From: BOG-224 sp963783505
GTDB lineage: Bacteria > Acidobacteriota > Terriglobia > Bryobacterales > Bryobacteraceae
NCBI GenBank assembly: GCA_963783505.1
Contig: CAWAOP010000016.1
Coordinates: 1-64,000, forward strand
Reading direction: 5' to 3'
Length of the DNA stretch: 64,000 bases
The notes beneath the pieces were generated by a model. That model did no database searches. It was not told the origin of the DNA and worked only from the letters and a program-made list of their open reading frames with translations. Position 1 is the first letter of the stretch. Every line of letters starts with the position of its first letter. Shown one piece after another: positions 26,654-35,174 of this stretch. Both the position numbers and the translations under genes were made by a program.

Positions 26654-28387
26654 ATGACCGATCCGAAACAAGCGATTTTCCGTCGGGCCTTTCGGGAAAG
26701 GGCGGAAGCCGAGGAGCGCCAACAGCGCGAACGCGAGGCAGCCGCTGTCAACCGATACAGAGAGCGGTTGCTCCGCGACGGCGCCGATCCGAAGACCTAT
26801 AGGAAGCTCGGGATGCGCCTGATTGACATGGGGGAGGACGACCAGGGAATCGCCGCTTTGCTAGAGGGCATCGACCGATGTCCGCCCTCTCTCGATCTTT
26901 ACATGGCGTGCGTGCGGGAGCTCCAGCGCAGAAATCGGATGGGCGAGGCTATCGCGACAGCGCGGCGGGCGGCGCCGTGGTTCCCCGTCGCGGCGAGGCT
27001 AAAGGAGGCGCTGCTGGTCCCGCGCTTTTACGAGAGCTCCGCGGAACTCGCGGTCTACCGGGAGCGCTTCGCCGAGGGACTGGACCGGTTCATCGGCGAG
27101 TTGAAACTGGATACGCCGGAAGCGCGGGAAGGCGCGCTGGAAGCGCTCTTCCATCATGACAATTTCTACCTGACTGCCCAGGGCCGTAACGACGTGCATC
27201 TGCGGCGGAAATACGGACGGATGGTCCACTCGGTGATGGCGGCCCGCTACCCTGAATGGTGTGCGCCGCGGCCCATGCCCCCGCTTGCGGCCGGGGAAAA
27301 AATCCGCGTCGGATGCGTCTCGTCGTGCTTTTGCCTCAACAGCGTCATGAAAACGCATTTCGGATGGATCCGACACCATGATCGAGACCGGTTCGAGGTG
27401 TCGTGCTACTACACGGGAGACGCCATCGATTCTTATACGGAGGAGGCGCGCCGGTATAGCCGGCGATTCTTCCACGCGCCATGGGATCTGGAGGCGACGA
27501 GCCGGGCGATTCTCGCAGACGAGTTGCATGCGCTGGTGTACCTGGATGTGGGGCTAAATGGCGAAACCACCAATCTTGCAGCTCTGCGCCTGGCCCCGAT
27601 TCAGGCCGCCACGTGGGGATGGCCGGTAACGACCGGCCTTCCGACAATGGACTATTTCCTTTCCGGCGAACTAATGGAACCCGCGGACGGGCAAGCGCAC
27701 TACAGCGAGCGGCTTGTGCCGCTTCCGGGCCTCGGCATATGCTACGAGAAGCCGACGATCCCGCCTCTTATCTGGAAGACGCGATCCGATTTTGGCATCC
27801 GAGACGACGCGGTTGCGTATCTTTGCTGCCAGGCCGTGCATAAGTGCCTCCCCAATTTCGACGCCATTCTCACCCGCATCGCCGCACGGGTGAAGGCGGC
27901 GCAGTTCGTATTCTTCACCCCCAACCCGGCCCTCCGGGAAGCTCTTCGCAGGCGTCTCGAACGGGCCTTCTCCTCCGCGGGTTTACGAGCGGACGAGTCG
28001 TGCGTGTTTCTGCCGGTACAAAGCACTCTGGACTACACGAATCTGAATCACCTGTGCGACGTGTTTCTGGACACTTTCGAGTTTTCGGGCTGCATCACCA
28101 CAGTCGAAGCGGTCGAATGCCGCTTGCCGGTAGTCACCTGCCCGGGGGAATTGATGAGAGGCCGGCAGTCGTTCGCGATCCTCTCGCAGCTCGGAGTGAC
28201 GGACGGCATAGCGGCCGACGCGGATGAGTACGTTGAAATCGCCGCACGCCTGGGCCTGGATCGTGGCTTGCGAATGGCCGTAGGCGAGCGGGCGGCCAAC
28301 CGTCTCGAACCGTTCTATTCGGATCGGAGGCCGGTTGTTGCCCTGGAGAAGTGGCTTCAGGATGTGGTGCGCGCAAGAGCTTCCTAA
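26654..28387 (+). CDS. GT41-like (O-GlcNAc-transferase/SPINDLY-like) glycosyltransferase
   Basis: A 577-residue protein. The N-terminal 25-50 residues are a charged helix, followed by about three TPR-like helical repeats (residues 50-130). From about 215 there is a GT41-type GT-B domain: KIRVGCVSSCFC, APWDLEATSRAI, VYLDVGLNGET, RLAPIQAATWGWPVTTGLPT and HYSERLVPLPGL are all family hallmarks, and VDVFLDTFEF-like and ECRLPVVTCPG blocks close the nucleotide site. Such enzymes glycosylate Ser/Thr of proteins with GlcNAc or fucose. A second homolog lies at 40,345. The substrate is unknown; the neighbouring TPR gene may be a partner (inference). Confidence 0.8.
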   Translation: MTDPKQAIFRRAFRERAEAEERQQREREAAAVNRYRERLLRDGADPKTYRKLGMRLIDMGEDDQGIAALLEGIDRCPPSLDLYMACVRELQRRNRMGEAIATARRAAPWFPVAARLKEALLVPRFYESSAELAVYRERFAEGLDRFIGELKLDTPEAREGALEALFHHDNFYLTAQGRNDVHLRRKYGRMVHSVMAARYPEWCAPRPMPPLAAGEKIRVGCVSSCFCLNSVMKTHFGWIRHHDRDRFEVSCYYTGDAIDSYTEEARRYSRRFFHAPWDLEATSRAILADELHALVYLDVGLNGETTNLAALRLAPIQAATWGWPVTTGLPTMDYFLSGELMEPADGQAHYSERLVPLPGLGICYEKPTIPPLIWKTRSDFGIRDDAVAYLCCQAVHKCLPNFDAILTRIAARVKAAQFVFFTPNPALREALRRRLERAFSSAGLRADESCVFLPVQSTLDYTNLNHLCDVFLDTFEFSGCITTVEAVECRLPVVTCPGELMRGRQSFAILSQLGVTDGIAADADEYVEIAARLGLDRGLRMAVGERAANRLEPFYSDRRPVVALEKWLQDVVRARAS

Positions 28388-28424
28388 TCCGACCTCGAAG
28401 CCTCCCGGAGCGGATGATGTTCCC

Positions 28425-29090
28425 ATGCCGGCGGTCACTCTAGTCGAAAACCACGATGAAGTCTATCCCATCTGGCGCGAGGCCGGTTTCCGGGACAGAA
28501 CCGTGGTGCATATCGACGCGCACCACGACATGTGGTGGGCCTCAGACGACAGGAGTGTCACGATCGCCAGCTTCCTTTGCCCGGCCTTGAAGGAAGGCAT
28601 CCTGAAGGAGGTATTCTGGGTTGCGCCGGACGGGACCTGGACCAGCCGAAAAGGGCGGCGGGCGCTGCTGCGGCACCTGGCGAGCATCGCAAGAGTCTAT
28701 CCGGACAGCTCGGGGCCGGCCGACGCGGGTTCGGAGAGCGTCTCGATCAGGGTCCTCGGCAAGCGCGTCACGGCCTGCTCTCTGGCATCGCTGCCAGCAC
28801 TGGAGGACGCGGTCCTTTTGGACGTGGATACGGACTTTCTGGTTATTCCGCGCGTATCGCATGGCGGCTTGGACGAGCATTCCGAGACGCCCTGGTGCTG
28901 GCCCGACGAGCTTTTGCGGCGCATCGAAACGGCCCGCGTCCGCTCGGATTTCGTGACGATATGTTATTCCGTCGAAGGGGGGTATACGCCGGTTGGCTGG
29001 AAATATCTCGGCGACGAACTGGCGGCGCGCTTCGGCGGGGCGGAGCCGACTCTCTTCGCGGCATGGATCTGCTTCGGGAAGGCGCGCTGA
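28425..29090 (+). CDS. UPF0489-like protein (arginase/deacetylase-like fold)
   Basis: A 221-residue protein starting at ATG 28425. Near residue 28 it has VHIDAHHDMWWA and later LLDVDTDFLVIP, which resemble the metal-binding D-x-H-x-D and D-x-D-x-D patterns of ureohydrolase-like folds and of the UPF0489 family. Biochemical role is unknown. The gene lies between the GT41-like and TPR genes, overlapping the TPR gene by 28 bases, so all three are probably co-expressed. The family assignment rests on these two motifs alone. Confidence 0.5.
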   Translation: MPAVTLVENHDEVYPIWREAGFRDRTVVHIDAHHDMWWASDDRSVTIASFLCPALKEGILKEVFWVAPDGTWTSRKGRRALLRHLASIARVYPDSSGPADAGSESVSIRVLGKRVTACSLASLPALEDAVLLDVDTDFLVIPRVSHGGLDEHSETPWCWPDELLRRIETARVRSDFVTICYSVEGGYTPVGWKYLGDELAARFGGAEPTLFAAWICFGKAR

Positions 29091-29992
29091 ACGCAGTAGC
29101 CGGCCGGTGGGCCGAAGCGCGAGACGCGTATTCCCGCGCAGCGGAGGCGCTGCCCAAGCCCGGCCCCGCACATCTCCGGCAGGCGCTCCTCGCCCTCGAT
29201 CGAGGGGACGCGGACGAAGCCCGGCGCCGCTACTCGATGGCGACAGCGGCAGACCCTTCTTTGCGAACGCCGTACAATAACGCAGGCCCGATCTACGCCA
29301 ACGCCGGAAAGCATCGCGAGGCCGGCCGGGAGTATCGGCGGGCGCTGCTTCTGGACCCAGCCGACTCGTTCGCCTGGGCGGGCCTGGGCACGCTAGCGTG
29401 CCGAAAACGTAAGTGGGCCGAAGGGGAGGCCCTGTTTGCCAAGGCGCTCGAATTGGAACCGGGACTTCCGGAGGCGCTGCGGGGGTTGGCTCGAGTCCGG
29501 GTCCAACAGAGCCGGACCGACGAAGCCATCGCGTTGTACGAGCGTGCATTGCACGCGGTCATGAGGGGAGGCAGAACAGTGTCGGATGTGATCGCCTCGG
29601 GCCCCGGGCGCCTTCTCGATCCGAATCATGCAGCCGTACACGCCCGCCTGGCCCGGCTTTACGCGGGCAAAGGCGATGTGCGGCGGGCCATCGCGGGCTT
29701 CCGGATGAGTTTAGGCTTGGGGCTTGGCGGGCCGGCCGTGCACTGGCGATTCGCCGCGCTGTACGCGCGCGAACGGGACTGGCGGCGATGCTTCGGGGAG
29801 TTGCTGAGCGCCGCGCGCGCGGCGGCCCGCGTCATCACGGGACTTTGCACGCGCATCTGGAGCGACACCGCCGTCTTCGTTCGCGAACTGAGCTGGCCGA
29901 AACCCGCACAGGGAAGAGGAGCAATCCGTCCAAAGGCGAATATTCGAAAAAGTACTAGATCCACTGTTACTAAGGGCACATTTCGACACTGA
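29063..29992 (+). CDS. TPR-repeat protein
   Basis: A 309-residue protein of about six tetratricopeptide units, e.g. around RWAEARDAYSRAAEALPKPG, AGKHREAGREYRRALLLDP and RKWAEGEALFAKALELEPGL; the repeated A-x3-Y-x-R-A-L pattern is clear. No signal peptide or membrane helix is apparent. The last about 60 residues are basic and not repeat-like. It starts at ATG 29063 inside the end of the UPF0489-like gene and probably serves as a protein-binding scaffold for the GT41-like enzyme upstream, which has few TPRs of its own (inference). Confidence 0.75.
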   Translation: MDLLREGALNAVAGRWAEARDAYSRAAEALPKPGPAHLRQALLALDRGDADEARRRYSMATAADPSLRTPYNNAGPIYANAGKHREAGREYRRALLLDPADSFAWAGLGTLACRKRKWAEGEALFAKALELEPGLPEALRGLARVRVQQSRTDEAIALYERALHAVMRGGRTVSDVIASGPGRLLDPNHAAVHARLARLYAGKGDVRRAIAGFRMSLGLGLGGPAVHWRFAALYARERDWRRCFGELLSAARAAARVITGLCTRIWSDTAVFVRELSWPKPAQGRGAIRPKANIRKSTRSTVTKGTFRH

Positions 29993-30049
29993 CTCTTCAT
30001 GCGTTGTCACGGAGCTTTTTTGGAGTGGTGTAGTATCATCTAAGGAAAC

Positions 30050-30334
30050 ATGAATCTCGATACAGTCGTTCAGGCGTCGCCTGATCAGGTTTCGTGTTTG
30101 TTGGAGGGTGAAGCGGCGATTCTCAACTTGAAGACCGGAGTTTACTACGGTTTGGACCCGGTAGGAGTTACGGTCTGGAAGCTCATTGAAGAGCCGCGGA
30201 CCATCGCAGCCGTTCGGGACGCGATGCTGAAGAGTTATGAGGTCGATCCGGAGCGCTGCACTTCGGATTTGTTCGAGTTGCTGGAGAAGATGACGAGAGA
30301 GGGGCTCGTACAAGTTCGTGTGGAAGTGGCGTAA
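30050..30334 (+). CDS. lasso peptide B1 protein, PqqD-like RiPP recognition element
   Basis: A 94-residue PqqD-fold protein. ILNLKTGVYYGLDPVGVTVW and the helix-rich AVRDAMLKSYEVD segment are typical of stand-alone RREs. In lasso pathways B1 binds the leader peptide and presents it to the B2 protease and the cyclase. Ribosome-binding site AAGGA is at 30042-30046. It heads the lasso operon, overlapping B2 by 17 bases. Confidence 0.9.
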   Translation: MNLDTVVQASPDQVSCLLEGEAAILNLKTGVYYGLDPVGVTVWKLIEEPRTIAAVRDAMLKSYEVDPERCTSDLFELLEKMTREGLVQVRVEVA

Positions 30335-30725
30335 ATTCGTTGCCTTACCGTCGCGGAAGCGAAGCTTGCTTCTGCGCGCGCTGGCGGCGCTGGTTTGCAC
30401 GCGGCTGGAGTTGTGGGTCGTGCCGTTCTCGATCCTTCGGAAGCGGCCCCGCGTTTCCTGCGTGCCCGGTCCGGACGCCGAAAGCGTGGCTTGGGCCATC
30501 GCGGCGGCTTCACGCATCGTTCCGCGCGCTACCTGCCTGGTAAAAGCCCTCGCGACGCACCGATTGCTGGCCGGCTTCGGCCATGCCTCCGACCTTTGCA
30601 TCGGAGTCGCCAAGGGAACCTCCCGGTTTGGCGCGCATGCATGGGTCGAATTCGGCGGCGCCGTTCTGGTGGGCGGCACGGACACCGAGTATGTCCGCTT
30701 GGTTCGTTGGGGCGTGACGCAATGA
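30318..30725 (+). CDS. lasso peptide B2 protein, transglutaminase-like leader peptidase
   Basis: A 135-residue protein of the lasso B2/McjB-C-terminal family. The Cys nucleophile is in RATCLVKALATHRLL (residue 73) and the His in FGAHAWVEFGG (107); Asp122 in GGTDTEY completes a possible Cys-His-Asp triad. It cleaves the leader from the precursor bound by B1. The N-terminal 45 residues are basic and hydrophobic. Start is GTG 30318; the stop overlaps the cyclase start as ATGA. Confidence 0.9.
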   Translation: MWKWRKFVALPSRKRSLLLRALAALVCTRLELWVVPFSILRKRPRVSCVPGPDAESVAWAIAAASRIVPRATCLVKALATHRLLAGFGHASDLCIGVAKGTSRFGAHAWVEFGGAVLVGGTDTEYVRLVRWGVTQ

Positions 30726-32602
30726 GCGGCATCGCGGGCGTGTTGCAGCTCGATTCGGCCCCACCGGACCGCGATTTTGCGGCCGCGATGGCGGACTTCC
30801 TGGGTTTCCGGGGACCGGACGGCCAAGACATTTGGGTAGGGGACTCGGCCGCTCTCGTACACACCCTGCTGAGGACTACCGAAGAAGCGGCGATGGAGCG
30901 CCAGCCAGCCTCCCTGGACGGCAAGGTCTGGATCACCGCCGACGCCCGCATTGACGCCCGCCGGGACCTCATCCGCGAGTTGGGGATCGAGGACTCGGCT
31001 CTAGCCCGGCCGGATTGCGAGCTGATTCTCCACGCCTACGAGCGCTGGGGCGAAGCCTGCGTCGACCATTTGATGGGCGACTTCGCTTTCGCGATCTGGG
31101 ACTGCAGAAACCGCAAGCTATTCTGCGCGCGCGATCAGTTCGGCGTTAAGCCGTTTTACTATGCTTTCCGCGGCGGCGTGTTCGTTTTCAGTAACACTCT
31201 GGACTGCGTACGCGCGCACCCCGCGGTATCCGACGAGTTGGATGACGCCGCGATAGCCGATTTTCTAGTGATTGGGGAGTACATAGATTCGGAAGCCACC
31301 GCGTTTCGGACGATCCGCCGGCTGCCAGAGGCGCATACGCTAACGGTGAGTCCGGCCCAGGGGCTCTCCACCCGTCAGTATTGGTCGCCGGCCGAAAATG
31401 AGCGCATTCGTTATCGCCGGACCGGCGACTACGTCGAGCATTTCAGCGCTCTCATGGAAGCCGCCGTGGCGGATCGCCTTCGTACCGGCCGGGTGGAAGT
31501 TTCCATGAGCGGCGGGCTGGACTCCACTTCTTTGGCGGCCTTTGCCCGCAAGGTCAGCCCCGGCTTGGACTTGCGCGCGCATACGTTTGGGTTCAGCCAT
31601 CTCGTTCCCGACGATGAGCGGATCTTCGCTGGAATGGCGGCGAAAGCTCTGAAGATGGAGTCGGGTTTCCTAGCGCTGGATGACGCGCTGCCGTACCGTC
31701 ACGGCGCCAGCGGCCAGACGCCGGAGCCGATGAATTCGCCGTTCGGCTGGCGAGTCACGGAATACTACCGGCGCATGGCTTCGGAGACGGCGGTCGTCTT
31801 CACGGGGCATGGCGCCGACGCTCTCTTCAGTCTCTCTCCGTTGACCACATGGGCGTCGGTTCGGGCGATCCCCCCGGTGGCGTTTGCCGCCAATATGGTT
31901 CGATACGCTTTCGACCAGGGGACGGCGCCAAGATTCCGGCTGCGGTCAACGCTGAAGCATTTTCTGGGACGCGCATCCGAGTATCGGGTTGACATTCCAG
32001 CCTGGCTCAACCCGGACCTGGCGCAACGGTGCGCCGTTGACGATCGGGTGACCGCATACAGCCGCCAGTGCCAAACCGGCGAAGGGCCCAGATCGCTTGC
32101 GCGTTACTCGCTATCCGGGTCGTACTGGTCCAGGCTTTTCGAAACACAGTCTGACGCAGCTCGTTTTGGGGTGGGTATCGAGTTTCGTCACCCCTATTTC
32201 GACTTGCGGGTTGTTCGATGGCTTCTGGCCATTCCCGAATTGCCGTTCTGCATGGACAAGTGGCTCCTGCGGATGGCTCTGCGGGGCTTGCTGCCGGAAA
32301 CGGTGCGGAAGCGCCGCAAGAGTCCCGCGCGCGCCGATAGTTTCGATGCGGCCTTCCGGAGGCATGGCGCGCTGGCGTCCGAGTCTCTGCCGCCCCATCC
32401 GAGGCTCGCCGAGTTTGTGGATTTGAACTTGGTTCCTGGGCCGGCCGTGGATGCGACGCCCGAGACTGTTCGCGCCGGAGTCATGCCCATGGCTCTAAAC
32501 ACATGGTTGATATTTCAGTCGCGCAATTTGGATTCCATTAGGAGAAAGAACAATGCAACAAGAAACGACCAAGACTACTCGATCCGTCTACAGCACGCCT
32601 GA
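30722..32602 (+). CDS. lasso peptide cyclase (asparagine-synthase-like, LasC/McjC type)
   Basis: A 626-residue protein. The N-terminal about 200 residues are a class II glutamine amidotransferase fold (IAGVLQLDSAPP start, FRGPDGQD, LMGDFAFAIWD, RDQFGVKPFYY), but the second residue is Ser where the catalytic Cys would be, so it should not hydrolyse glutamine. The ATP-pyrophosphatase domain has the PP-loop SGGLDSTS near residues 262-269. Lasso cyclases adenylate the side chain of Asp or Glu and join it to the core N-terminus. The gene overlaps the precursor gene by 50 bases. Confidence 0.93.
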   Translation: MSGIAGVLQLDSAPPDRDFAAAMADFLGFRGPDGQDIWVGDSAALVHTLLRTTEEAAMERQPASLDGKVWITADARIDARRDLIRELGIEDSALARPDCELILHAYERWGEACVDHLMGDFAFAIWDCRNRKLFCARDQFGVKPFYYAFRGGVFVFSNTLDCVRAHPAVSDELDDAAIADFLVIGEYIDSEATAFRTIRRLPEAHTLTVSPAQGLSTRQYWSPAENERIRYRRTGDYVEHFSALMEAAVADRLRTGRVEVSMSGGLDSTSLAAFARKVSPGLDLRAHTFGFSHLVPDDERIFAGMAAKALKMESGFLALDDALPYRHGASGQTPEPMNSPFGWRVTEYYRRMASETAVVFTGHGADALFSLSPLTTWASVRAIPPVAFAANMVRYAFDQGTAPRFRLRSTLKHFLGRASEYRVDIPAWLNPDLAQRCAVDDRVTAYSRQCQTGEGPRSLARYSLSGSYWSRLFETQSDAARFGVGIEFRHPYFDLRVVRWLLAIPELPFCMDKWLLRMALRGLLPETVRKRRKSPARADSFDAAFRRHGALASESLPPHPRLAEFVDLNLVPGPAVDATPETVRAGVMPMALNTWLIFQSRNLDSIRRKNNATRNDQDYSIRLQHA

Positions 32603-32705
32603 GCTGCGGGTTTATGGCGACGTCGCCACGCTCACTCTGACCACCAAACGTACTGGACCGCCAGCCGTTTCCGACCCGACGTACAGCGTGAATAGGACCA
32701 GGTGA
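32553..32705 (+). CDS. lasso peptide precursor
   Basis: A 50-residue ORF that begins within the cyclase end, with AGGAGA (32540-32545) 7 bases upstream of ATG. The leader has Tyr13-x2-Pro16-x-Leu18-x3-Gly22 followed by Thr28, the RRE-binding pattern of lasso leaders (YxxPxLxxxGxxxxxT). The core is in residues 33-50; the only acidic residue there is Asp41. Gly35 to Asp41 would give a 7-residue ring; starting at Arg33, with Thr31 at the penultimate leader position, the ring would have 9 residues. A 9-residue tail (PTYSVNRTR) follows Asp41. It is too short for ordinary gene callers. Confidence 0.88.
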   Translation: MQQETTKTTRSVYSTPELRVYGDVATLTLTTKRTGPPAVSDPTYSVNRTR

Positions 32706-32839
32706 TCTTATCACCGGCTGGTCCCGCAGGGTGGCCTTCGCACGGACCGCGGCTTGGACTGTAGCCGCGAACCTGGCGGACCCGAGGCGAAGTTGTCGCC
32801 GATAGGGGGGGCTGCGGACCCGCTAGGGCTACGTGCGTC

Positions 32840-33832
32840 GTGCAGTATTCGATTTATGGTTGCCGGATTCAATCGAACCGGCGGATCCCCGGCTTAATGG
32901 CCCTCGGAGGGCGTACCGCGGACGTTGAGGTTGTTTTCTCCGATGCGGCGGCACCGGAGAGTTGGGGGGGGAGTCCAATCTATCGAGGTCCGGCGCTGGT
33001 TGTGTCGCGCACGGACTCCGAGTTTCAGTTCAGATACGACGACGCTCAATTCCTGGTGAGCGGCGACGGGAACCGCGTCGTCGCGGCGACTTCTCCCGGA
33101 TCGTCGCATGAGGACACGTGTACCTACCTCGTGGGCCCGGTGCTGGGTTTTGTGCTGCGCTTGCGCGGCATGGTGTGCCTGCACTCAAGCGTCGTGGTGC
33201 TGGATGGCTTCGCCGTGGCGCTTTGCGGGGAGCCCAGGGCCGGAAAGTCAACTTCGGCGGCCGCATTCGCGCAGTTGGGCTACCCGGTGCTTGCCGAGGA
33301 TGTTGGTGCGCTTCAGGAGGGCGACGCAGGGTTCATCGTCCAGCCCGGTTATCCTCGCGTGAACCTGTGGCCGGATGCCGCGGCATCGCTTTTCGGCGAG
33401 TCCGGCCCGTTGCCCGCCATTACGCCGAACTGGGGAAAGCGCTACTTAGGCTTGGCACGGCCGCCGTCATCCGCGAACGCTCAGTCCGGCGCCGGCCATC
33501 CTGCGTTCCACTCCGAGCCGGCCCGTCTCGGCGCCATCTACATTCTTGAGGATCGCATCCCGCAGCCCGCGGCGTTCCGTCCATTGGCGCCCATGGATGC
33601 GCTGCTGGCGCTTGCCCGGAACACGTATTCCTGGTATTTGCTCGATCCAGCGATGCGCGCCCGCGAGTTCGGAGTTCTCCAGCGCCTGGTTCGGGCCGTC
33701 CCGGTCCGCGGCGCCTCCGCGAGCGACGGAGTTGACGGCATTCGCGGCTTCTGTACGGCCCTGCTCGAAGACTTCAGACGCGAGGGTGGGCGAAACGCCG
33801 AACTTTCCCAAGGCGCCATTCCAGTTAAGTAG
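32840..33832 (+). CDS. HPr-kinase-like protein of the lasso cluster
   Basis: A 330-residue protein with a poorly conserved N-terminal half, MVCLHSSVVVLDG (His115), then a P-loop GEPRAGKST (residues 130-138) and VLAEDVGAL, the arrangement of HPr kinase/phosphorylase C-terminal domains. Lasso clusters of the paeninodin type carry such kinases, which phosphorylate the C-terminal serine of the precursor. The precursor here ends in Arg, with Ser45 and Thr49 nearby, so a different site or a non-peptide substrate must be considered. The start is GTG 32840; 134 bases separate it from the precursor. Confidence 0.8.
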   Translation: MQYSIYGCRIQSNRRIPGLMALGGRTADVEVVFSDAAAPESWGGSPIYRGPALVVSRTDSEFQFRYDDAQFLVSGDGNRVVAATSPGSSHEDTCTYLVGPVLGFVLRLRGMVCLHSSVVVLDGFAVALCGEPRAGKSTSAAAFAQLGYPVLAEDVGALQEGDAGFIVQPGYPRVNLWPDAAASLFGESGPLPAITPNWGKRYLGLARPPSSANAQSGAGHPAFHSEPARLGAIYILEDRIPQPAAFRPLAPMDALLALARNTYSWYLLDPAMRAREFGVLQRLVRAVPVRGASASDGVDGIRGFCTALLEDFRREGGRNAELSQGAIPVK

Positions 33833-33885
33833 GCCCACGCCCACAATAGCCGCGCCATTAAACGGTCCCACAGGGAAGACCCAGC

Positions 33886-34097
33886 TTCACCGCGGAGGCG
33901 CTGAGACGCCGAGAAGTATCGAGTTAAGCACCCTTTGCGGCCTCCGCCGCCTCCGCGCGCGTTCCGGGGGCGCCACATGCCCTCCCAAACGTGCAGGACT
34001 TTTCGGAAGTATACCCCCACCCCGGAGGTGCGCCAGCCGAGGGAGCGGAGATCGCGGAGAACTCAAGGAACCTCGGCGTCTCCGCGACTCAGCGGTG
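33886..34097. repeat. degenerate inverted-repeat element
   Basis: Two arms about 180 bp apart are inverted copies of one motif: 33886-33916 (ending CTGAGACGCCGAGAAG) and, on the other strand, 34072-34097 (CTCGGCGTCTCCGCG followed by ACTCAGCGGTG). The space between holds further Cys-type GCGGAG/CTCCGC pieces. The element fills the gap between the lasso kinase and a glycosyltransferase gene. It contains no gene. Confidence 0.5.
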
Positions 34098-34138
34098 GGT
34101 TTCTCGTGGCGCCAGGGACGGAGAAGAGCCGCACGACC

Positions 34139-35074
34139 ATGACAACCAGCGTCGTCATCCCGTGCTACAACGCAGCCCGCTTTATCCGCGAGACGCTCGG
34201 CAGCGTAGCTTCTCAGGACGGCGACGACCTGGAGGTGATTCTCGTTGACGACGGTTCGACGGATGGCAGCGCGGAAATCGTGCGCGCCGAATTCCGATGG
34301 GTGCGCATCGTTAACACCGCCAACCGGGGGCCCAGCGCGGCGCGTAACCTTGGTTTCAGCCTGTCCCACGGCGAGTTCATCCAATTCCTGGATGCGGACG
34401 ATGTTCTGGCGGGGGGGAAAATCGGCAGGCAGCGCGAGGTATTGGAAAGCGCCGGCGGCGATGTCGCATACGGCGATTACCAGTGGCTCTTTCCAGCCGG
34501 TGACGATTTCATCCCGGGCGCGGTGGTTACGGAAGTCATGCGCGAGCCGGAGCTCGACCTGTTCGACGCCAAACTCTGGTGGCCCGTGGCAGCCTACCTG
34601 TTCCGCAGGAGCATCGTCGAAAAAGCCGGCGGCTGGAACGAATCCCTCGATCTCGCCGAAGACGAGCGTTTTATGGTGGACTGCGCCATCCACGGCGCGC
34701 GGTTCGTGCGCTGTCCCGGGCTTGTCGCGCGGTATCGCCGCGTGCCGGGTTCGACCGGGAAAAAGGACTGGATTCTCAGCCGCCAGTGCCGCTACCGGAA
34801 CGCGTGCGAAATAGAGAAGGCGTGGGCAGAGCGGGGCGGGCTGACCGAGCCGCGGGTTGACGCACTGGTCCGGTCCCTCGATCTTCTCGCCCGGGCCTGC
34901 TGGGAGACGGACAGGAAGACTTGCGACGCCGCACTGAATCACTTGGAGCGCCTGCGCCCCGGTTATGCGCCGGCAGAGCCCTTGCGGTGGAACGTAGCTT
35001 CGCGCGCCCTGGGCTTTCGCCGCGCTGTTCGGGCGGCGTGCTGGTACCGGCGGGCGAAGCGCCTGGTAGCATAG
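34139..35074 (+). CDS. GT2 glycosyltransferase
   Basis: A 311-residue GT-A protein starting at ATG 34139: TSVVIPCYNAARFIRETL, VDDGSTDGSAEIV, GPSAARNLG and QFLDADD with the metal-binding acidic residues. Its C-terminal half has the GGWNESLDLAEDERF stretch typical of family 2 enzymes in EPS clusters and about 80 extra residues rich in Arg and Cys. Further upstream codons in the same frame give Pro/Arg-rich sequence from the repeat element, so they are not used. It may glycosylate a polysaccharide; any link with the lasso peptide is only positional. Confidence 0.85.
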   Translation: MTTSVVIPCYNAARFIRETLGSVASQDGDDLEVILVDDGSTDGSAEIVRAEFRWVRIVNTANRGPSAARNLGFSLSHGEFIQFLDADDVLAGGKIGRQREVLESAGGDVAYGDYQWLFPAGDDFIPGAVVTEVMREPELDLFDAKLWWPVAAYLFRRSIVEKAGGWNESLDLAEDERFMVDCAIHGARFVRCPGLVARYRRVPGSTGKKDWILSRQCRYRNACEIEKAWAERGGLTEPRVDALVRSLDLLARACWETDRKTCDAALNHLERLRPGYAPAEPLRWNVASRALGFRRAVRAACWYRRAKRLVA

Positions 35075-35143
35075 ACTCTCTCGAAAATGCCTGTCTGCCA
35101 TTGGCGCTTCGCGCCTCGGCCCGGCTGCCGCGGAGTGCTTGAT

Positions 35144-35174
35144 CGGCACGGCTAAAGCCATGCCCTGATACAAG
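35144..35174 (+). repeat. REP palindrome, isolated copy
   Basis: An imperfect palindrome of GGCACGGCT and AGCCATGCC with a conserved CTGATACAA tail. Its 30 bases from CGGCACG to ATACAA are identical to those at 35875-35904 and 40291-40320. Confidence 0.85.

Noticed and set aside
30004..30036. Promoter TTGTCA ... TAGTAT before the lasso operon
   Set aside because: The spacer between the hexamers is 21 bases, too long for a normal sigma-70 promoter.
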